A stretch of 64,000 nt of DNA from Bacteroidales bacterium (GCA_017394865.1 JAFPWT010000010.1:1-64000), one strand, 5' to 3'. Shown: positions 19,008 to 27,272, counted from the stretch's first letter. Program-made: numbers and translations. The notes: generated from the letters alone by a model not told the origin.

Positions 19008-19694
19008 ATGTCTGAAAAACACCCGAAATATCGTTCAAGTTTTTCCTTGCTTTTTCTCCTTTTTCCGCTGCTGTTCGGAGGCTGCAGGCTGATCTCGTAT
19101 TTCATGCCCGATGCTACGCCCCATGAGGAGATTTGTGAGGAAACAGAAGTTGATAGGGAAGCGGCGAACCGTTATTATGACTCGCTTCGGATGGTGGAGA
19201 GCCAGCGCTTTCACGATTCGTGTGAATGGGTGCTTCAGGCGGAGTGGGATTCCATACTGAGGACGTTGTCGCCGGAGGTGACTTTCTCTGAGCTTTTGGC
19301 GGACAGCATCATCGACTATGCCAAGACTTTCAGGGGCGTGCCCTACAAACGGGGTGGCAACGGCCCGAAGAAATTTGATTGTTCAGGCTTTACACTTTAC
19401 GTTTTCAGACATTTTGGCTATTCACTGAAACGCACCGTCGTTGGACAGTTGAACGATGGCTGGAAGGAGATCGACGACACCGCGGAGCTTCGCCGCGGTG
19501 ACCTGGCATTTTTCGGAGGACGAAAAAATACCAGGACGATGGGCCATGTGGCCATCGTCGTCGATAACTATCCCGATCAGCATTACTTCACCTTCATCCA
19601 TGCGACAGTGAAGAAAGGCGTGATGATTTCAAGATCCGATGAGAAATACTATAAAATCCGTTATATGACCGCTTGTAGAATTCTACCCGAATAA
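19008..19694 (+). CDS. NlpC/P60 (C40) peptidoglycan endopeptidase lipoprotein
   Basis: 228-residue predicted lipoprotein (signal FLLFPLLFGGC) with a C-terminal NlpC/P60 cysteine peptidase domain from about residue 100. The catalytic Cys lies in FDCSGFTLYVF, the His in MGHVAIVVDNYP, and the polar third residue in FIHATVKKGV. It cleaves peptide stems of peptidoglycan. It is first of five closely spaced genes and two bases before the next. Its presence ahead of a steroid-reductase-type triad is unexplained and may only reflect shared transcription. Confidence 0.93.
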   Translation: MSEKHPKYRSSFSLLFLLFPLLFGGCRLISYFMPDATPHEEICEETEVDREAANRYYDSLRMVESQRFHDSCEWVLQAEWDSILRTLSPEVTFSELLADSIIDYAKTFRGVPYKRGGNGPKKFDCSGFTLYVFRHFGYSLKRTVVGQLNDGWKEIDDTAELRRGDLAFFGGRKNTRTMGHVAIVVDNYPDQHYFTFIHATVKKGVMISRSDEKYYKIRYMTACRILPE

Positions 19695-19696
19695 TT

Positions 19697-20983
19697 ATGA
19701 AGTCGTTCTATCTTTTTATCGCTACGTTGCTTGTGACAATGCCCATGCAACTTTGGGCACAAACCGAACACCCGGCCCTTGGCACCAAGGTCAGCTCGGC
19801 CGACGGGAAATTCACCATCACCCTTTTAAGCAGAAAGCAAAACTATTCATACACTGAGACTGCGACCTTGGACAAGGACATCCGGTCGCCGAAGTCGGTC
19901 AATATCCATCCCAATGGCGAGAAGTTCTATGTCAACTCGCTCGAAGGCGGAAAGACGGTGGTCTATGCCACGGGTAGTAACGAAAAGTTGAAGGTCATCG
20001 AACATGCATTTACCGAAGCCGATTCGTTGCTGTGGGCGACGCCTTCGGGACTTTACCCTTTTACTCACTATAAGAAAAACCTCAACACCTTCCGCGGCAA
20101 GCCGGTGGAGAGCGCCTTTTCGCATAACGGACGTTACCTCTGGGTGCCTTATTACAGAAGGAGCTACGATATCAACGCTCAGGATCCCTCGGCGGTGGCG
20201 GTCATCGACACTCAGACGGATTCTATCATCAAGCTCATGGAGACGGGACCACTGCCTAAGATGGTCGCAGTGTCGGGCGACAACCGCTATGTGGCCATCA
20301 CCCATTGGGGTAACAATACGGTGGGCATCATCAACATCGACAGCAACTCACCTGACATGTGGTACTATGAGGATTGTGTGACGATTCAGCATAAGCTGGC
20401 ATTGAACTTCAGCCTCACCACCCCGGTCAATCGCGATGTCAACAGCGGACTCTGTCTGCGTGGCACGGTGTTCACTCCTGATGGGCGCTATCTTCTTGTT
20501 GGATGCATGGGTGGCAATGGCGGTATTGGTGTGATCGACTTGAAAGACTTCAGCTATCTGGGTCATGTCTATGGCATGAAAACCAACCTGAGGCACATCG
20601 TTATCAGGAACGATTACCTCTACTTGAGTATCAACAAAGAAGGATATATCCAGCGTATTCCTTTGGAAACGTTTTATGAAGCCATCGACAGGATGGAGAA
20701 CGGCAAGGTCACGCTGAGCGAGTGGGAGAACTGCAAGGTGGCCGCTGGAGCGCGTACCATCGACATTACACCCGACGGACGTTATGTAGTCGCAGCCTGT
20801 AACTTCAGCAGCCGTCTGGTGGTGGTCGACACGGAGACGTTCAAGGAGATCGCCCGTATCAAGGCCGACTCCTATCCTGTGGGTCTGGACATCTCGAAGG
20901 ACGGCAAATTTGTTTACACCACCTCGCAAGGTCGTGAGGGCGGTGGTGGCAACTGCGTGGATATTTATCAGATGGAGTATTGA
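19697..20983 (+). CDS. Exported YncE-like beta-propeller protein
   Basis: 428 residues with a signal peptide (LLVTMPMQLWAQ). Repeated blade motifs such as VAVIDTQTDSIIKLMETG, VGIINIDSNSP, IGVIDLKDFSYLG and LVVVDTETFKEIARI place it in the YncE/lactonase-like seven-bladed propeller group. The periplasm or cell surface is the likely location. It sits two bases after the peptidase and three before the 5-alpha-reductase-type gene, so co-transcription is likely. Whether it binds a substrate of that pathway is not known. Confidence 0.87.
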   Translation: MKSFYLFIATLLVTMPMQLWAQTEHPALGTKVSSADGKFTITLLSRKQNYSYTETATLDKDIRSPKSVNIHPNGEKFYVNSLEGGKTVVYATGSNEKLKVIEHAFTEADSLLWATPSGLYPFTHYKKNLNTFRGKPVESAFSHNGRYLWVPYYRRSYDINAQDPSAVAVIDTQTDSIIKLMETGPLPKMVAVSGDNRYVAITHWGNNTVGIINIDSNSPDMWYYEDCVTIQHKLALNFSLTTPVNRDVNSGLCLRGTVFTPDGRYLLVGCMGGNGGIGVIDLKDFSYLGHVYGMKTNLRHIVIRNDYLYLSINKEGYIQRIPLETFYEAIDRMENGKVTLSEWENCKVAAGARTIDITPDGRYVVAACNFSSRLVVVDTETFKEIARIKADSYPVGLDISKDGKFVYTTSQGREGGGGNCVDIYQMEY

Positions 20984-20986
20984 GTT

Positions 20987-21754
20987 ATGACACTGCACCA
21001 GTTTTACATCTTCCTCATCGTCATGGCCTGCATCGCCGCAGTGGTGTATGTGAGCCTCTTCTTTGTGGACGCGGGCTACGGCAAGTTCTACAATAAAAAG
21101 TGGGGCCCAGCGGTCAACAATAAGTTAGGCTGGGTGTTGATGGAAGCGCCGGTGTTCATCGCCATGCTGGTGCTGTGGCTGTGTTCCGATCGGCGCAACG
21201 ATATGGTGCGGTTGGCATTCTTGTTTTTGTTTGAACTCCATTATTTCCAAAGATCTTTCGTGTTCCCCTTCCGCTTGCGCGGGAAAAGCGTGATGCCGCT
21301 CTCCATCATCGTGATGGGGGTGACCTTCAACGTGTTGAACGCCCTGATGCAAGGCGGATGGATCTTTTATATCTCCCCCGACGACTATTATGCTGCCGAC
21401 TGGTTGACCAACCCGAAGTTCATTGCCGGTTTTTTGGTTTTCCTGATTGGGATGTATGTCAACATCCAGTCGGACGACATCATCCGTAACCTGCGTAAAG
21501 ATGGCGATACCCGTCATTATCTCCCTAAAAAAGGGATGTTCCGCTTTGTCACTTCGGCCAATTACTTTGGTGAGTTGCTGGAGTGGATCGGCTTTGCCAT
21601 TCTCACCTGGTCGTGGGCTGGCGCGGTGTTCGCTTGGTGGACCTTCGCCAACCTGGCTCCCCGTGCCCATCGCATCTACGATGCTTACAAGAGGGAGTTC
21701 GGTAAGGAACTCAACGCGAAGAAAACCAAACGTTTCATTCCTTTCATCTGGTAA
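20987..21754 (+). CDS. Steroid 5-alpha-reductase family membrane enzyme
   Basis: 255-residue polytopic protein of the 3-oxo-5-alpha-steroid 4-dehydrogenase family, which uses NADPH to reduce the C4-C5 double bond of 3-oxo-delta4 steroids. ELHYFQRSFVFPFR at about 83-96 matches the family signature HYFxRTFV. The C-terminal region TSANYFGELLEWIGFAI and AILTWSWAG, ending in RFIPFIW, matches the animal SRD5A C-terminus (NFLGE, EWIG, IPFIF) very closely. About six membrane segments are visible. Three bases separate it from the next reductase gene. Gut Bacteroidales homologues act on bile-acid intermediates; that exact substrate is inferred here from the neighbouring genes. Confidence 0.9.
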   Translation: MTLHQFYIFLIVMACIAAVVYVSLFFVDAGYGKFYNKKWGPAVNNKLGWVLMEAPVFIAMLVLWLCSDRRNDMVRLAFLFLFELHYFQRSFVFPFRLRGKSVMPLSIIVMGVTFNVLNALMQGGWIFYISPDDYYAADWLTNPKFIAGFLVFLIGMYVNIQSDDIIRNLRKDGDTRHYLPKKGMFRFVTSANYFGELLEWIGFAILTWSWAGAVFAWWTFANLAPRAHRIYDAYKREFGKELNAKKTKRFIPFIW

Positions 21755-21757
21755 CCT

Positions 21758-22987
21758 ATGGAATCTAAGATATTCACCCCTTGTCAAATCGGCCCAGTCA
21801 CCCTTCGTAACAGGGTGATTCGCTCGGCAGCGTTCGAGAACATGGCTTATGGCAACCGTCCCTCGCAGGATTTGTTCGACTATCATGTGGCGGTGGCTCG
21901 TGGCGGCGTGGGTATGACCACGGTGGCCTATGCCTCGGTGAACCGCTCGGGGCTGTCGTTCGACGGACAGCTGTGGATGCGTGAGGAGATCGTGCCTGAG
22001 CTGAAAAAGCTCACCGATGCCATTCACGCCGAAGGCGCCAAAGCCTCCATCCAGTTGGGACACTGCGGCAATATGACGCACCGTGCCACCTGTGGCTGTA
22101 TGCCGGTAGGTGCTTCGAGGGGATTTAACCTTTATTCGCCGACCTTTGTCCGCAAGCTTCGTAAGGAGGAGATCTACGAGTTTGTGAAGGACTTCGGCCA
22201 TGCCGTGAACCTGGCTCGAGAGGCGGGCTTCGACTGCGTGGAGATCCACGCCGGTCATGGCTATCTGATCAGCCAGTTTCTCTCACCTTACACCAACCAT
22301 CGTCACGATGAGTTCGGTGGCAGTCTCGACAACAGGATGCGTTTCATGCGGCTGGTCATCGAGGAGGTGATGCGTCAGGCCAAGGACGACATGGGCGTAG
22401 TGGTGAAGGTGAATATGCACGATGGATTCCGTCGGGGCATGCAACAGGACGAATGCATCAAGGTGGCACAGGAGCTGGAACGCCTCGGCGTGCACGCGCT
22501 GGTGCTGACGGCGGGCTTCGTGAGCAAGGCTCCGATGGAGGTAATGCGTGGTGCCATGCCTTTGAAGACCATGACCTATTACATGGATACAAAGAAGTTC
22601 TGGTGGCTCAAGATGGGCGTGTCGATGTTCGGCCGCTTGATGGTGCCCACAGTGCCCTATAGCGAGGGCTATTTCCTCGATGATGCCAAAGTGTTTCGGG
22701 CCAACTTGAACGTGCCGTTGATCTATGTGGGCGGACTTATCTCCAAAGATAAGATGGAGGAGGTGCTCGATGCGGGCTTTATGGGCTTGCAGATGGCGCG
22801 TGCCTTGGTGCATGATACCGATTTTGTGAATAAACTTCATAGTGGGGAAATCACGAAAAGCGGCTGCAAGCATTCCAACTATTGTATCGGCAGGATGTAC
22901 ACTTTGGAGATGAAGTGCCATCATTGCGTGGAGAACTTGCCGAAGAAGCTTCAGCATGAGATTGACGAAGCGGAAAGGACGTTGTGA
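21758..22987 (+). CDS. Old Yellow Enzyme-type NADH:flavin oxidoreductase, probable delta4-3-ketosteroid 5-beta-reductase
   Basis: 409-residue FMN TIM-barrel enzyme of the OYE family. IGPVTLRNRVIRSA is the typical start, ASIQLGHCG the flavin-contacting strand, EIHAGHGYLISQFLSPYTN the substrate His region, and YVGGL plus LQMARALV the phosphate-binding end. It lacks the FAD/NAD half found in 2,4-dienoyl-CoA reductase and BaiCD. The C-terminus has CKHSNYC and CHHC; a Cys recalled in homologues between the first pair is Ser here. Position between a 5-alpha-reductase-type gene and an SDR suggests 5-beta reduction of 3-oxo-delta4 steroids or bile acids. Family certain, substrate inferred. Confidence 0.85.
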   Translation: MESKIFTPCQIGPVTLRNRVIRSAAFENMAYGNRPSQDLFDYHVAVARGGVGMTTVAYASVNRSGLSFDGQLWMREEIVPELKKLTDAIHAEGAKASIQLGHCGNMTHRATCGCMPVGASRGFNLYSPTFVRKLRKEEIYEFVKDFGHAVNLAREAGFDCVEIHAGHGYLISQFLSPYTNHRHDEFGGSLDNRMRFMRLVIEEVMRQAKDDMGVVVKVNMHDGFRRGMQQDECIKVAQELERLGVHALVLTAGFVSKAPMEVMRGAMPLKTMTYYMDTKKFWWLKMGVSMFGRLMVPTVPYSEGYFLDDAKVFRANLNVPLIYVGGLISKDKMEEVLDAGFMGLQMARALVHDTDFVNKLHSGEITKSGCKHSNYCIGRMYTLEMKCHHCVENLPKKLQHEIDEAERTL

Positions 22988-23754
22988 TGAGTTGGGCGTT
23001 GATCACGGGAGGCAGTTCGGGGATGGGCTTGGAATATGCCCGTCAGCTGGCAGCGAAGCGCCATGACCTCATACTGGTGAGCAATCGTCAGGAAGAGTTG
23101 GAACAGGCCTCTTCCGATTTGCGTGAACAGTATGGAGTCCAGGTGGTTGCCCGTTATCAGGATTTGTCTGCCGAGACTGCTGCCGACGAGTTGTTGGCCT
23201 TTTGTCAGGAGCAGTCGTTGGAGGTGGAAATCCTCATCAATAACGCTGGTATGTTCTTTTTCGAGGAGCTTTCTGTCGAAAACGAAGCCAAGGCCTTGAC
23301 GATGATGCGTTTGCATATGCTCACTCCGACACGCCTTTGTTTGTTGTTTGGTGCTGAGATGAAACAACGCGGTCACGGCTACATCTTGAACGTGTCGTCG
23401 ATGGCTGCAAAGTTGCCGTGTCCTGGCATCACTATTTATTCTGCTACAAAGGCCTATCTAAAGAGTTTTGGCAAGTCGCTTTATTTCGAGATGCGCCCGT
23501 ATGGGGTAGGGGTGACCACGGTATGTCCCGCGGCTATTGCCACGCCTTTATATAAGCTTAAGCCGTCATTGTTGAAGTTCGGCGTCAACATCGGTGTGAT
23601 CGGCACGCCCCGTTGGTTGGTGCGACGTGCCTTGCGCGGCATGTTCCATAAGCGTCGTATGGTGAAGCCGGGATTAATGAATTACTACCTGCCGCCTTTG
23701 ATTGCTATTCTCCCCAAATGGTTAGTCGATCGTTTGTGGAAGCGATTCCACTAA
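22987..23754 (+). CDS. Short-chain dehydrogenase, candidate 3-beta-hydroxysteroid dehydrogenase
   Basis: 255-residue classical SDR. The cofactor loop is TGGSSGMG at residues 6-13, the NNAG motif is intact, and the catalytic set is NVSS, then YSATK. A hydrophobic C-terminal segment (YYLPPLIAILPKWLV) hints at membrane association. ATG at 22987 shares one base with the previous stop (TGATG); a GTG three bases earlier is less likely. As last gene of the triad it would oxidise or reduce the 3-hydroxyl of the steroid ring. Its 3' end overlaps the convergent gene by 33 bases. Substrate inferred from neighbours. Confidence 0.88.
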   Translation: MSWALITGGSSGMGLEYARQLAAKRHDLILVSNRQEELEQASSDLREQYGVQVVARYQDLSAETAADELLAFCQEQSLEVEILINNAGMFFFEELSVENEAKALTMMRLHMLTPTRLCLLFGAEMKQRGHGYILNVSSMAAKLPCPGITIYSATKAYLKSFGKSLYFEMRPYGVGVTTVCPAAIATPLYKLKPSLLKFGVNIGVIGTPRWLVRRALRGMFHKRRMVKPGLMNYYLPPLIAILPKWLVDRLWKRFH

Positions 23755-24255
23755 GGCTACGATCTTTTCCACTGCGTCATCATAGTCATGGCAGCGGTGG
23801 AGGTGGGTGTTTTCGTTGGTGAGTTTACTGAAAAGGATGGGGTACCAGCACGGGGTGTGCAAGGCACTCTCAATCTCGTCATCATCGCCTTTCTGTACGT
23901 AAAACAGGTGAAGTGTCTTCCCGAGGGCTGCGGCTTGCATCAGCTCGGTGACAGATCCGGGACATGAGGCCTCGTCGAGGAGGAAGATGGCGTCGGTGCA
24001 ACGTTCGATCATCTCTTTTTCTTTGAGGATGATCTGTTCGCCGCTGAGCTTGTCAGTGGTGAAGAAGTAGGGCCCTACGTAGCTCACTTCTGGGCTGAGC
24101 ACGGTGTCGCCGCTGTCGAAGTCGGCGAAGAGTCTTGCAGGATCCTTCAGTAGCACAGATCGGTAGTCTTTCGGGATCATCTCATAACAGTCGGCTCTCC
24201 GCCTGTCGAATCGGAACGCGCCGCCGCAGAAAATGTAGTGATTTGAGGTTGGCAT
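23722..24255 (-). CDS. Nucleoside 2-deoxyribosyltransferase-like protein
   Basis: 177 residues, cytosolic. YIFCGGAFRFDR at the start, YVGPYFFTTDK in the middle and IERCTDAIFLLDEASCPGSV plus TELMQAAALGK resemble the nucleoside 2-deoxyribosyltransferase fold, in which a Glu near the latter motif forms the nucleophile. The overall match is modest, so an NDT-like fold with a different activity is equally possible. It lies 22 bases after a 61-residue gene that has its own promoter, suggesting a two-gene unit, and overlaps the SDR gene end to end by 33 bases. Confidence 0.6.
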   Translation of the reverse strand: MPTSNHYIFCGGAFRFDRRRADCYEMIPKDYRSVLLKDPARLFADFDSGDTVLSPEVSYVGPYFFTTDKLSGEQIILKEKEMIERCTDAIFLLDEASCPGSVTELMQAAALGKTLHLFYVQKGDDDEIESALHTPCWYPILFSKLTNENTHLHRCHDYDDAVEKIVALVESLPQTID

Positions 24256-24277
24256 GGTTTAGGGAAATCTTCTATAA

Positions 24278-24463
24278 TTATTGTAAATACAATTGTAAGC
24301 AGTATCTAAACTTTTCCATTGCTTCCTCACTTTTGTTTTTCGAGAACTCAATCCAATCTATATCGCTTAGGTCAAAGCGAATACTTTTGGCATATGGCGC
24401 ATCATCGAGTTTTATGGGCAGGGTACACTGTTCTCTACCAATCATTTTTTCTTTATTTTTCAT
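24278..24463 (-). CDS. Small protein of 61 residues, unknown
   Basis: Short frame starting MKNKEKMIGREQC. It contains SIRFDLSDIDWIEFSKNKSEE and ends in CLQLYLQ. It is accepted because a TATCTTTG promoter lies 26 bases upstream with a repeat array over its -33 region, and because it leads directly into the NDT-like gene. No family is recognised. There is no signal peptide or membrane segment. Confidence 0.5.
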   Translation of the reverse strand: MKNKEKMIGREQCTLPIKLDDAPYAKSIRFDLSDIDWIEFSKNKSEEAMEKFRYCLQLYLQ

Positions 24464-24489
24464 ATGACTGGTTCATTTGTATTCTGCTG

Positions 24490-24497
24490 CAAAGATA
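24490..24497 (-). promoter_or_regulatory. -7 element (TATCTTTG)
   Basis: Minus-strand TATCTTTG with a TTG 19 bases further upstream, close to the -33/-7 spacing of Bacteroidetes promoters. That TTG lies inside the first copy of the repeat at 24511-24528. Confidence 0.65.
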
Positions 24498-24510
24498 AAA
24501 ATTAAATCGA

Positions 24511-24580
24511 TTTCAGCAACTTTCAATATTGAAAACTGCTGAAATGAGATAAATTTTTCCCGTTTCAGCAATTTTCAATT
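24511..24580. repeat. Three-copy operator-like repeat (two inverted, one direct)
   Basis: An 18-base element close to TTTCAGCA-n-n-TTTCAAT(A/T) occurs at 24511-24528 (plus), 24527-24544 (minus) and 24563-24580 (plus). The first two form a 34-base near-perfect palindrome. The array covers the -33 region of the promoter at 24490-24497. The surrounding 24464-24699 region holds no supported gene. Confidence 0.7.
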
Positions 24581-24699
24581 ATGTTTTTTGATCTTAAAAA
24601 AACGCTTGAAATCCTTATTCTATCTGCATTTTGTCCTTGTCATCAAGACGGCCTTTGGTCTTTACAAAGCCTTGCTGGTTTTTTGTTTCTCTTGTTATG

Positions 24700-25056
24700 C
24701 TATTTCGCTTTGTCCAAGGCATCTTTGGCCCATCGCATCTGGTCGCGTGCTTTCTCGCGGGCTTCGTTGGCCCATTTGGCTTGGGTGACGGCCTTGTCGG
24801 CTGCTTCTCGAGCCCACCGCGTGTTGTCGGCTGCCTTGTCGTAGTTCTTGTTTCGAAGGTAGTATTCTGCTTCGCGGAGGTAACTTTCAGCTTTGTCGTT
24901 GTAGGATTTAGCTTCGCGGTCGTAACCCTCTGCTTTCTTCAGGTAATACTGGGCTTCACTCACATAGCTGGCTGCCTGTTTGGCATAATAGTCGCTTTGT
25001 GCGGAGGCAACGAGGCTCGCTAGTATAAAGGCAACGAAGAATAGGGCGCGTTTCAT
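24700..25056 (-). CDS. Exported helical coiled-coil-like protein
   Basis: 118 residues: a signal peptide (MKRALFFVAFILASLVASAQ) followed by an almost unbroken charged helix rich in Ala, Lys, Glu and Tyr with repeated YxxKAExYxxEA-type units (AQYYLKKAEGYDREAKSY, AESYLREAEYY). The start is set at 25056 by the signal peptide and by a promoter 30 bases upstream; the longer open frame extending above it runs into the oppositely oriented DUF5606 gene and is not real. The mature protein would be a periplasmic coiled coil or helical bundle. No family recognised. Confidence 0.78.
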   Translation of the reverse strand: MKRALFFVAFILASLVASAQSDYYAKQAASYVSEAQYYLKKAEGYDREAKSYNDKAESYLREAEYYLRNKNYDKAADNTRWAREAADKAVTQAKWANEAREKARDQMRWAKDALDKAK

Positions 25057-25086
25057 TGCATTGACTGTTTTGATGGTTAAACAGCA

Positions 25087-25094
25087 CAAATTTA
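25087..25094 (-). promoter_or_regulatory. -7 element (TAAATTTG)
   Basis: Minus-strand TAAATTTG 30 bases before the helical exported protein. It shares a 94-base divergent region with the DUF5606 promoter. Confidence 0.6.
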
Positions 25095-25116
25095 CTGATT
25101 TTTTCAAATATTTTTC

Positions 25117-25124
25117 TATTTTTG
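25117..25124 (+). promoter_or_regulatory. -7 element (TATTTTTG)
   Basis: Plus-strand TATTTTTG 26 bases before the DUF5606 start. It probably drives DUF5606-pyrK-pyrD as one unit. Confidence 0.65.
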
Positions 25125-25150
25125 CATGTTTTTTAAAAAATACACTGAAA

Positions 25151-25597
25151 ATGGATTTATCAAAGATTGTAACTATAGCTGGCAAACCGGGACTATTCAT
25201 GATCAAGTCCCAAGCCATCGGAAGAATTATCGTTGAATCGCTTATCGACGGCAAGTGCATCCCCGTCTTTGCCCAAGATCGCATAAGCTCACTCGAGGAG
25301 ATTTCCATCTTCTCCTTTGACGAGGACAAACCGCTTAAGGACGTGTTTCGTGGCATTAATGAAAAGATGGGAGATAAGATCGGCTTCGATGTGAAGAAAG
25401 CCTCAAACGACGAGCTTCGTGCCAAGTTCCTCGAGGTGATGCCCGACTACGATCAGGATGCTGTCTATCCTTCGGATATGAAGAAGGTGTTCCAGTGGTA
25501 CCAGATGCTGATGGACAAGAACCTGCTTGACTTCACTGAGGAAGACAAGCCTGAGGAGGCACAGCCTGAAGAAGCCCAACCGGAAAGCGAGGAATGA
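25151..25597 (+). CDS. DUF5606 family protein
   Basis: 148 residues. The start MDLSKIVTIAGKPGLFMIKS, with its conserved AGKPGLF, and the acidic Pro-Glu tail are typical of this Bacteroidota family, whose role is unknown. ATG at 25151 is chosen because it follows the promoter at a normal distance; the longer open frame upstream overlaps that promoter. The stop overlaps the pyrK start region (ATGATGA), so the gene is tied to pyrimidine synthesis genes at least by transcription and translation. Confidence 0.88.
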   Translation: MDLSKIVTIAGKPGLFMIKSQAIGRIIVESLIDGKCIPVFAQDRISSLEEISIFSFDEDKPLKDVFRGINEKMGDKIGFDVKKASNDELRAKFLEVMPDYDQDAVYPSDMKKVFQWYQMLMDKNLLDFTEEDKPEEAQPEEAQPESEE

Positions 25598-26358
25598 TGA
25601 AACAAATCGCCGATTTCACCCTCGTCGGAAAAGAGTGTTTCGGTCAATCGGTGCTACTGCGACTTCATGATGAGCAGCCGTTACCGGAGATTGTCCCGGG
25701 ACAGTTTGTACAAGTGCGCATCGATGATTCACCAACTACCTACTTGCGCCGTCCTATCTCTATCCACGACGTGGATTCGGCTAACAACGAAATTAGCCTG
25801 CTGGTGCAGGTGGTGGGCGAGGGGACTCGACATCTCGCAGCCACTAATGTGGGAGACTGCATTAATGTAGTGCTTCCTCTTGGTAATGGCTACACGCTTC
25901 CTTTGGAGAATGAAAATGTGCTTCTCGTTGGCGGCGGCATCGGCATCGCACCGCTTTATTACCTGGCTAAATGCATGGCTGCAAAAGGTGTGAAACCGAC
26001 ATTCCTGCTGGGCGGAAAGAAGGCTACCGATCTCGTTCGTTTGGATGCCTATAGTAGTTTGGGAGAATCTTTCGTTACCACCGAGGATGGCTCGCTGGGT
26101 GAGAAAGGTATGGTGACTATGCACTCGGTGTGGAAGGGACGTAAGTTCGATAAAATCTATGTTTGTGGTCCCAAACGGATGATGATGGCAGTGGCTGACA
26201 TCGCTAAAACCAATGACGTTTGGTGTGAGGTGTCTCTCGAACATATGATGGCCTGCGGATTAGGCGCCTGCCTTTGCTGCGTGGAGGACACCGTCGAGGG
26301 TAACCTCTGTGTGTGCAAGGAGGGCCCGGTGTTTAATACAAGGAGGTTGAAATGGTGA
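25594..26358 (+). CDS. pyrK: Dihydroorotate dehydrogenase B, electron transfer subunit
   Basis: 254-residue FAD and [2Fe-2S] protein that passes electrons from PyrD to NAD. The FAD-binding RRPISIHD lies at about 48-55, the NAD-binding [14 protein letters not shown] follows, and the cluster-binding cysteines are in CGLGACLCC and CVCKEGPVF. It overlaps DUF5606 by four bases and pyrD by seven, a tight three-gene unit. Two adjacent ATGs (25594 and 25597) are possible starts. Confidence 0.95.
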   Translation: MMKQIADFTLVGKECFGQSVLLRLHDEQPLPEIVPGQFVQVRIDDSPTTYLRRPISIHDVDSANNEISLLVQVVGEGTRHLAATNVGDCINVVLPLGNGYTLPLENENVLLVGGGIGIAPLYYLAKCMAAKGVKPTFLLGGKKATDLVRLDAYSSLGESFVTTEDGSLGEKGMVTMHSVWKGRKFDKIYVCGPKRMMMAVADIAKTNDVWCEVSLEHMMACGLGACLCCVEDTVEGNLCVCKEGPVFNTRRLKW

Positions 26359-27272
26359 ACATGACGATCGATTTGGGTCGCGGCCTGGTGCTGCGCAACC
26401 CTGTGATGACGGCTTCGGGTACCTTTGGTTATGGCGAGGAATACACTGATTTTGTCGATCTGGCTCGGTTGGGCGGCATCATCGTGAAGGGCACTACTCT
26501 CAACCCCCGTCAGGGCAATCCCTATCCGCGTATGGCGGAAACACCTTCTGGGATGCTCAATTGTGTGGGTCTGCAAAACAAAGGCGTTCAGTATTTTATT
26601 GATACCATTTATCCTCGTATCAAGGACTTCGATACCAACGTGATATTGAATCTGTCCGGTTCCACGCTGGAGGATTATGTTAAAGGTGCCGAGATGGTGG
26701 ATGCGTTGGATCGGATTCCAGCCATCGAGTTGAATGTCTCCTGTCCCAATGTAAAACAAGGCGGCATGGCCTTTGGCGTTACTTGTGCGGGCATTTCTCA
26801 GGTGGTTGCCGAGGTGCGCAAGATCTATCATAAACACCTGATGGTGAAACTCTCACCTAATGTGACTAATATCGCCGAGATCGCTCTTGCTGCTGAAGCT
26901 GCGGGTGCCGATTCGGTGTCCTTAATTAATACTTTGATGGGGATGGCCATCGATGCCGAGCGTCGTAGACCTAAGCTTTCCATGGTGACTGGGGGGCTGT
27001 CGGGTGCCTGTGTGAAGCCCGTGGCGCTGCGTATGGTGTGGCAGGTGGCCAAAGCCGTGAAGATCCCAGTCGTTGGCTTGGGTGGCATCAGCAACGCCAC
27101 CGACGCTGTCGAGTTTATGCTTGCCGGTGCCTCGGCCATCGAGATCGGCACGGCCAATTTCATCGATCCCGCTGTGTCTGTGAAGGTCGTTGAAGGGATG
27201 AAGGATTATTGCGAAAGGCATGGATTCGAAAAAGTCTCGGATCTGACAGGAGCTTTGAATTTAGAGGGCTAA
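26352..27272 (+). CDS. pyrD: Dihydroorotate dehydrogenase B, catalytic subunit
   Basis: 306-residue FMN TIM-barrel enzyme oxidising dihydroorotate to orotate. Class 1B features are the start [29 protein letters not shown], the catalytic Cys in [12 protein letters not shown], and the FMN phosphate loop [19 protein letters not shown]. It overlaps pyrK by seven bases, consistent with the PyrD-PyrK complex. The orotidylate decarboxylase gene pyrF is at 57880-58689, not adjacent. Confidence 0.96.
   Translation: MVNMTIDLGRGLVLRNPVMTASGTFGYGEEYTDFVDLARLGGIIVKGTTLNPRQGNPYPRMAETPSGMLNCVGLQNKGVQYFIDTIYPRIKDFDTNVILNLSGSTLEDYVKGAEMVDALDRIPAIELNVSCPNVKQGGMAFGVTCAGISQVVAEVRKIYHKHLMVKLSPNVTNIAEIALAAEAAGADSVSLINTLMGMAIDAERRRPKLSMVTGGLSGACVKPVALRMVWQVAKAVKIPVVGLGGISNATDAVEFMLAGASAIEIGTANFIDPAVSVKVVEGMKDYCERHGFEKVSDLTGALNLEG

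Noticed and set aside
21125..22258. Long open frame on the minus strand opposite the reductase genes
   Set aside because: It is antisense to two clear enzyme genes, has His/Arg-rich low-complexity translation, no family motif and no promoter. It results from codon bias of the real genes.
24640..24699. Imperfect hairpin (GGCCTTTG with CAAAGCC) as a terminator for the helical protein gene
   Set aside because: On the strand of that gene the stem is not followed by a U-run, and pairing is imperfect.
24581..24844. Plus-strand open frame beginning right after the third repeat copy
   Set aside because: It runs into the antisense of the helical exported protein, has no family match, and its hydrophobic translation mirrors that gene.
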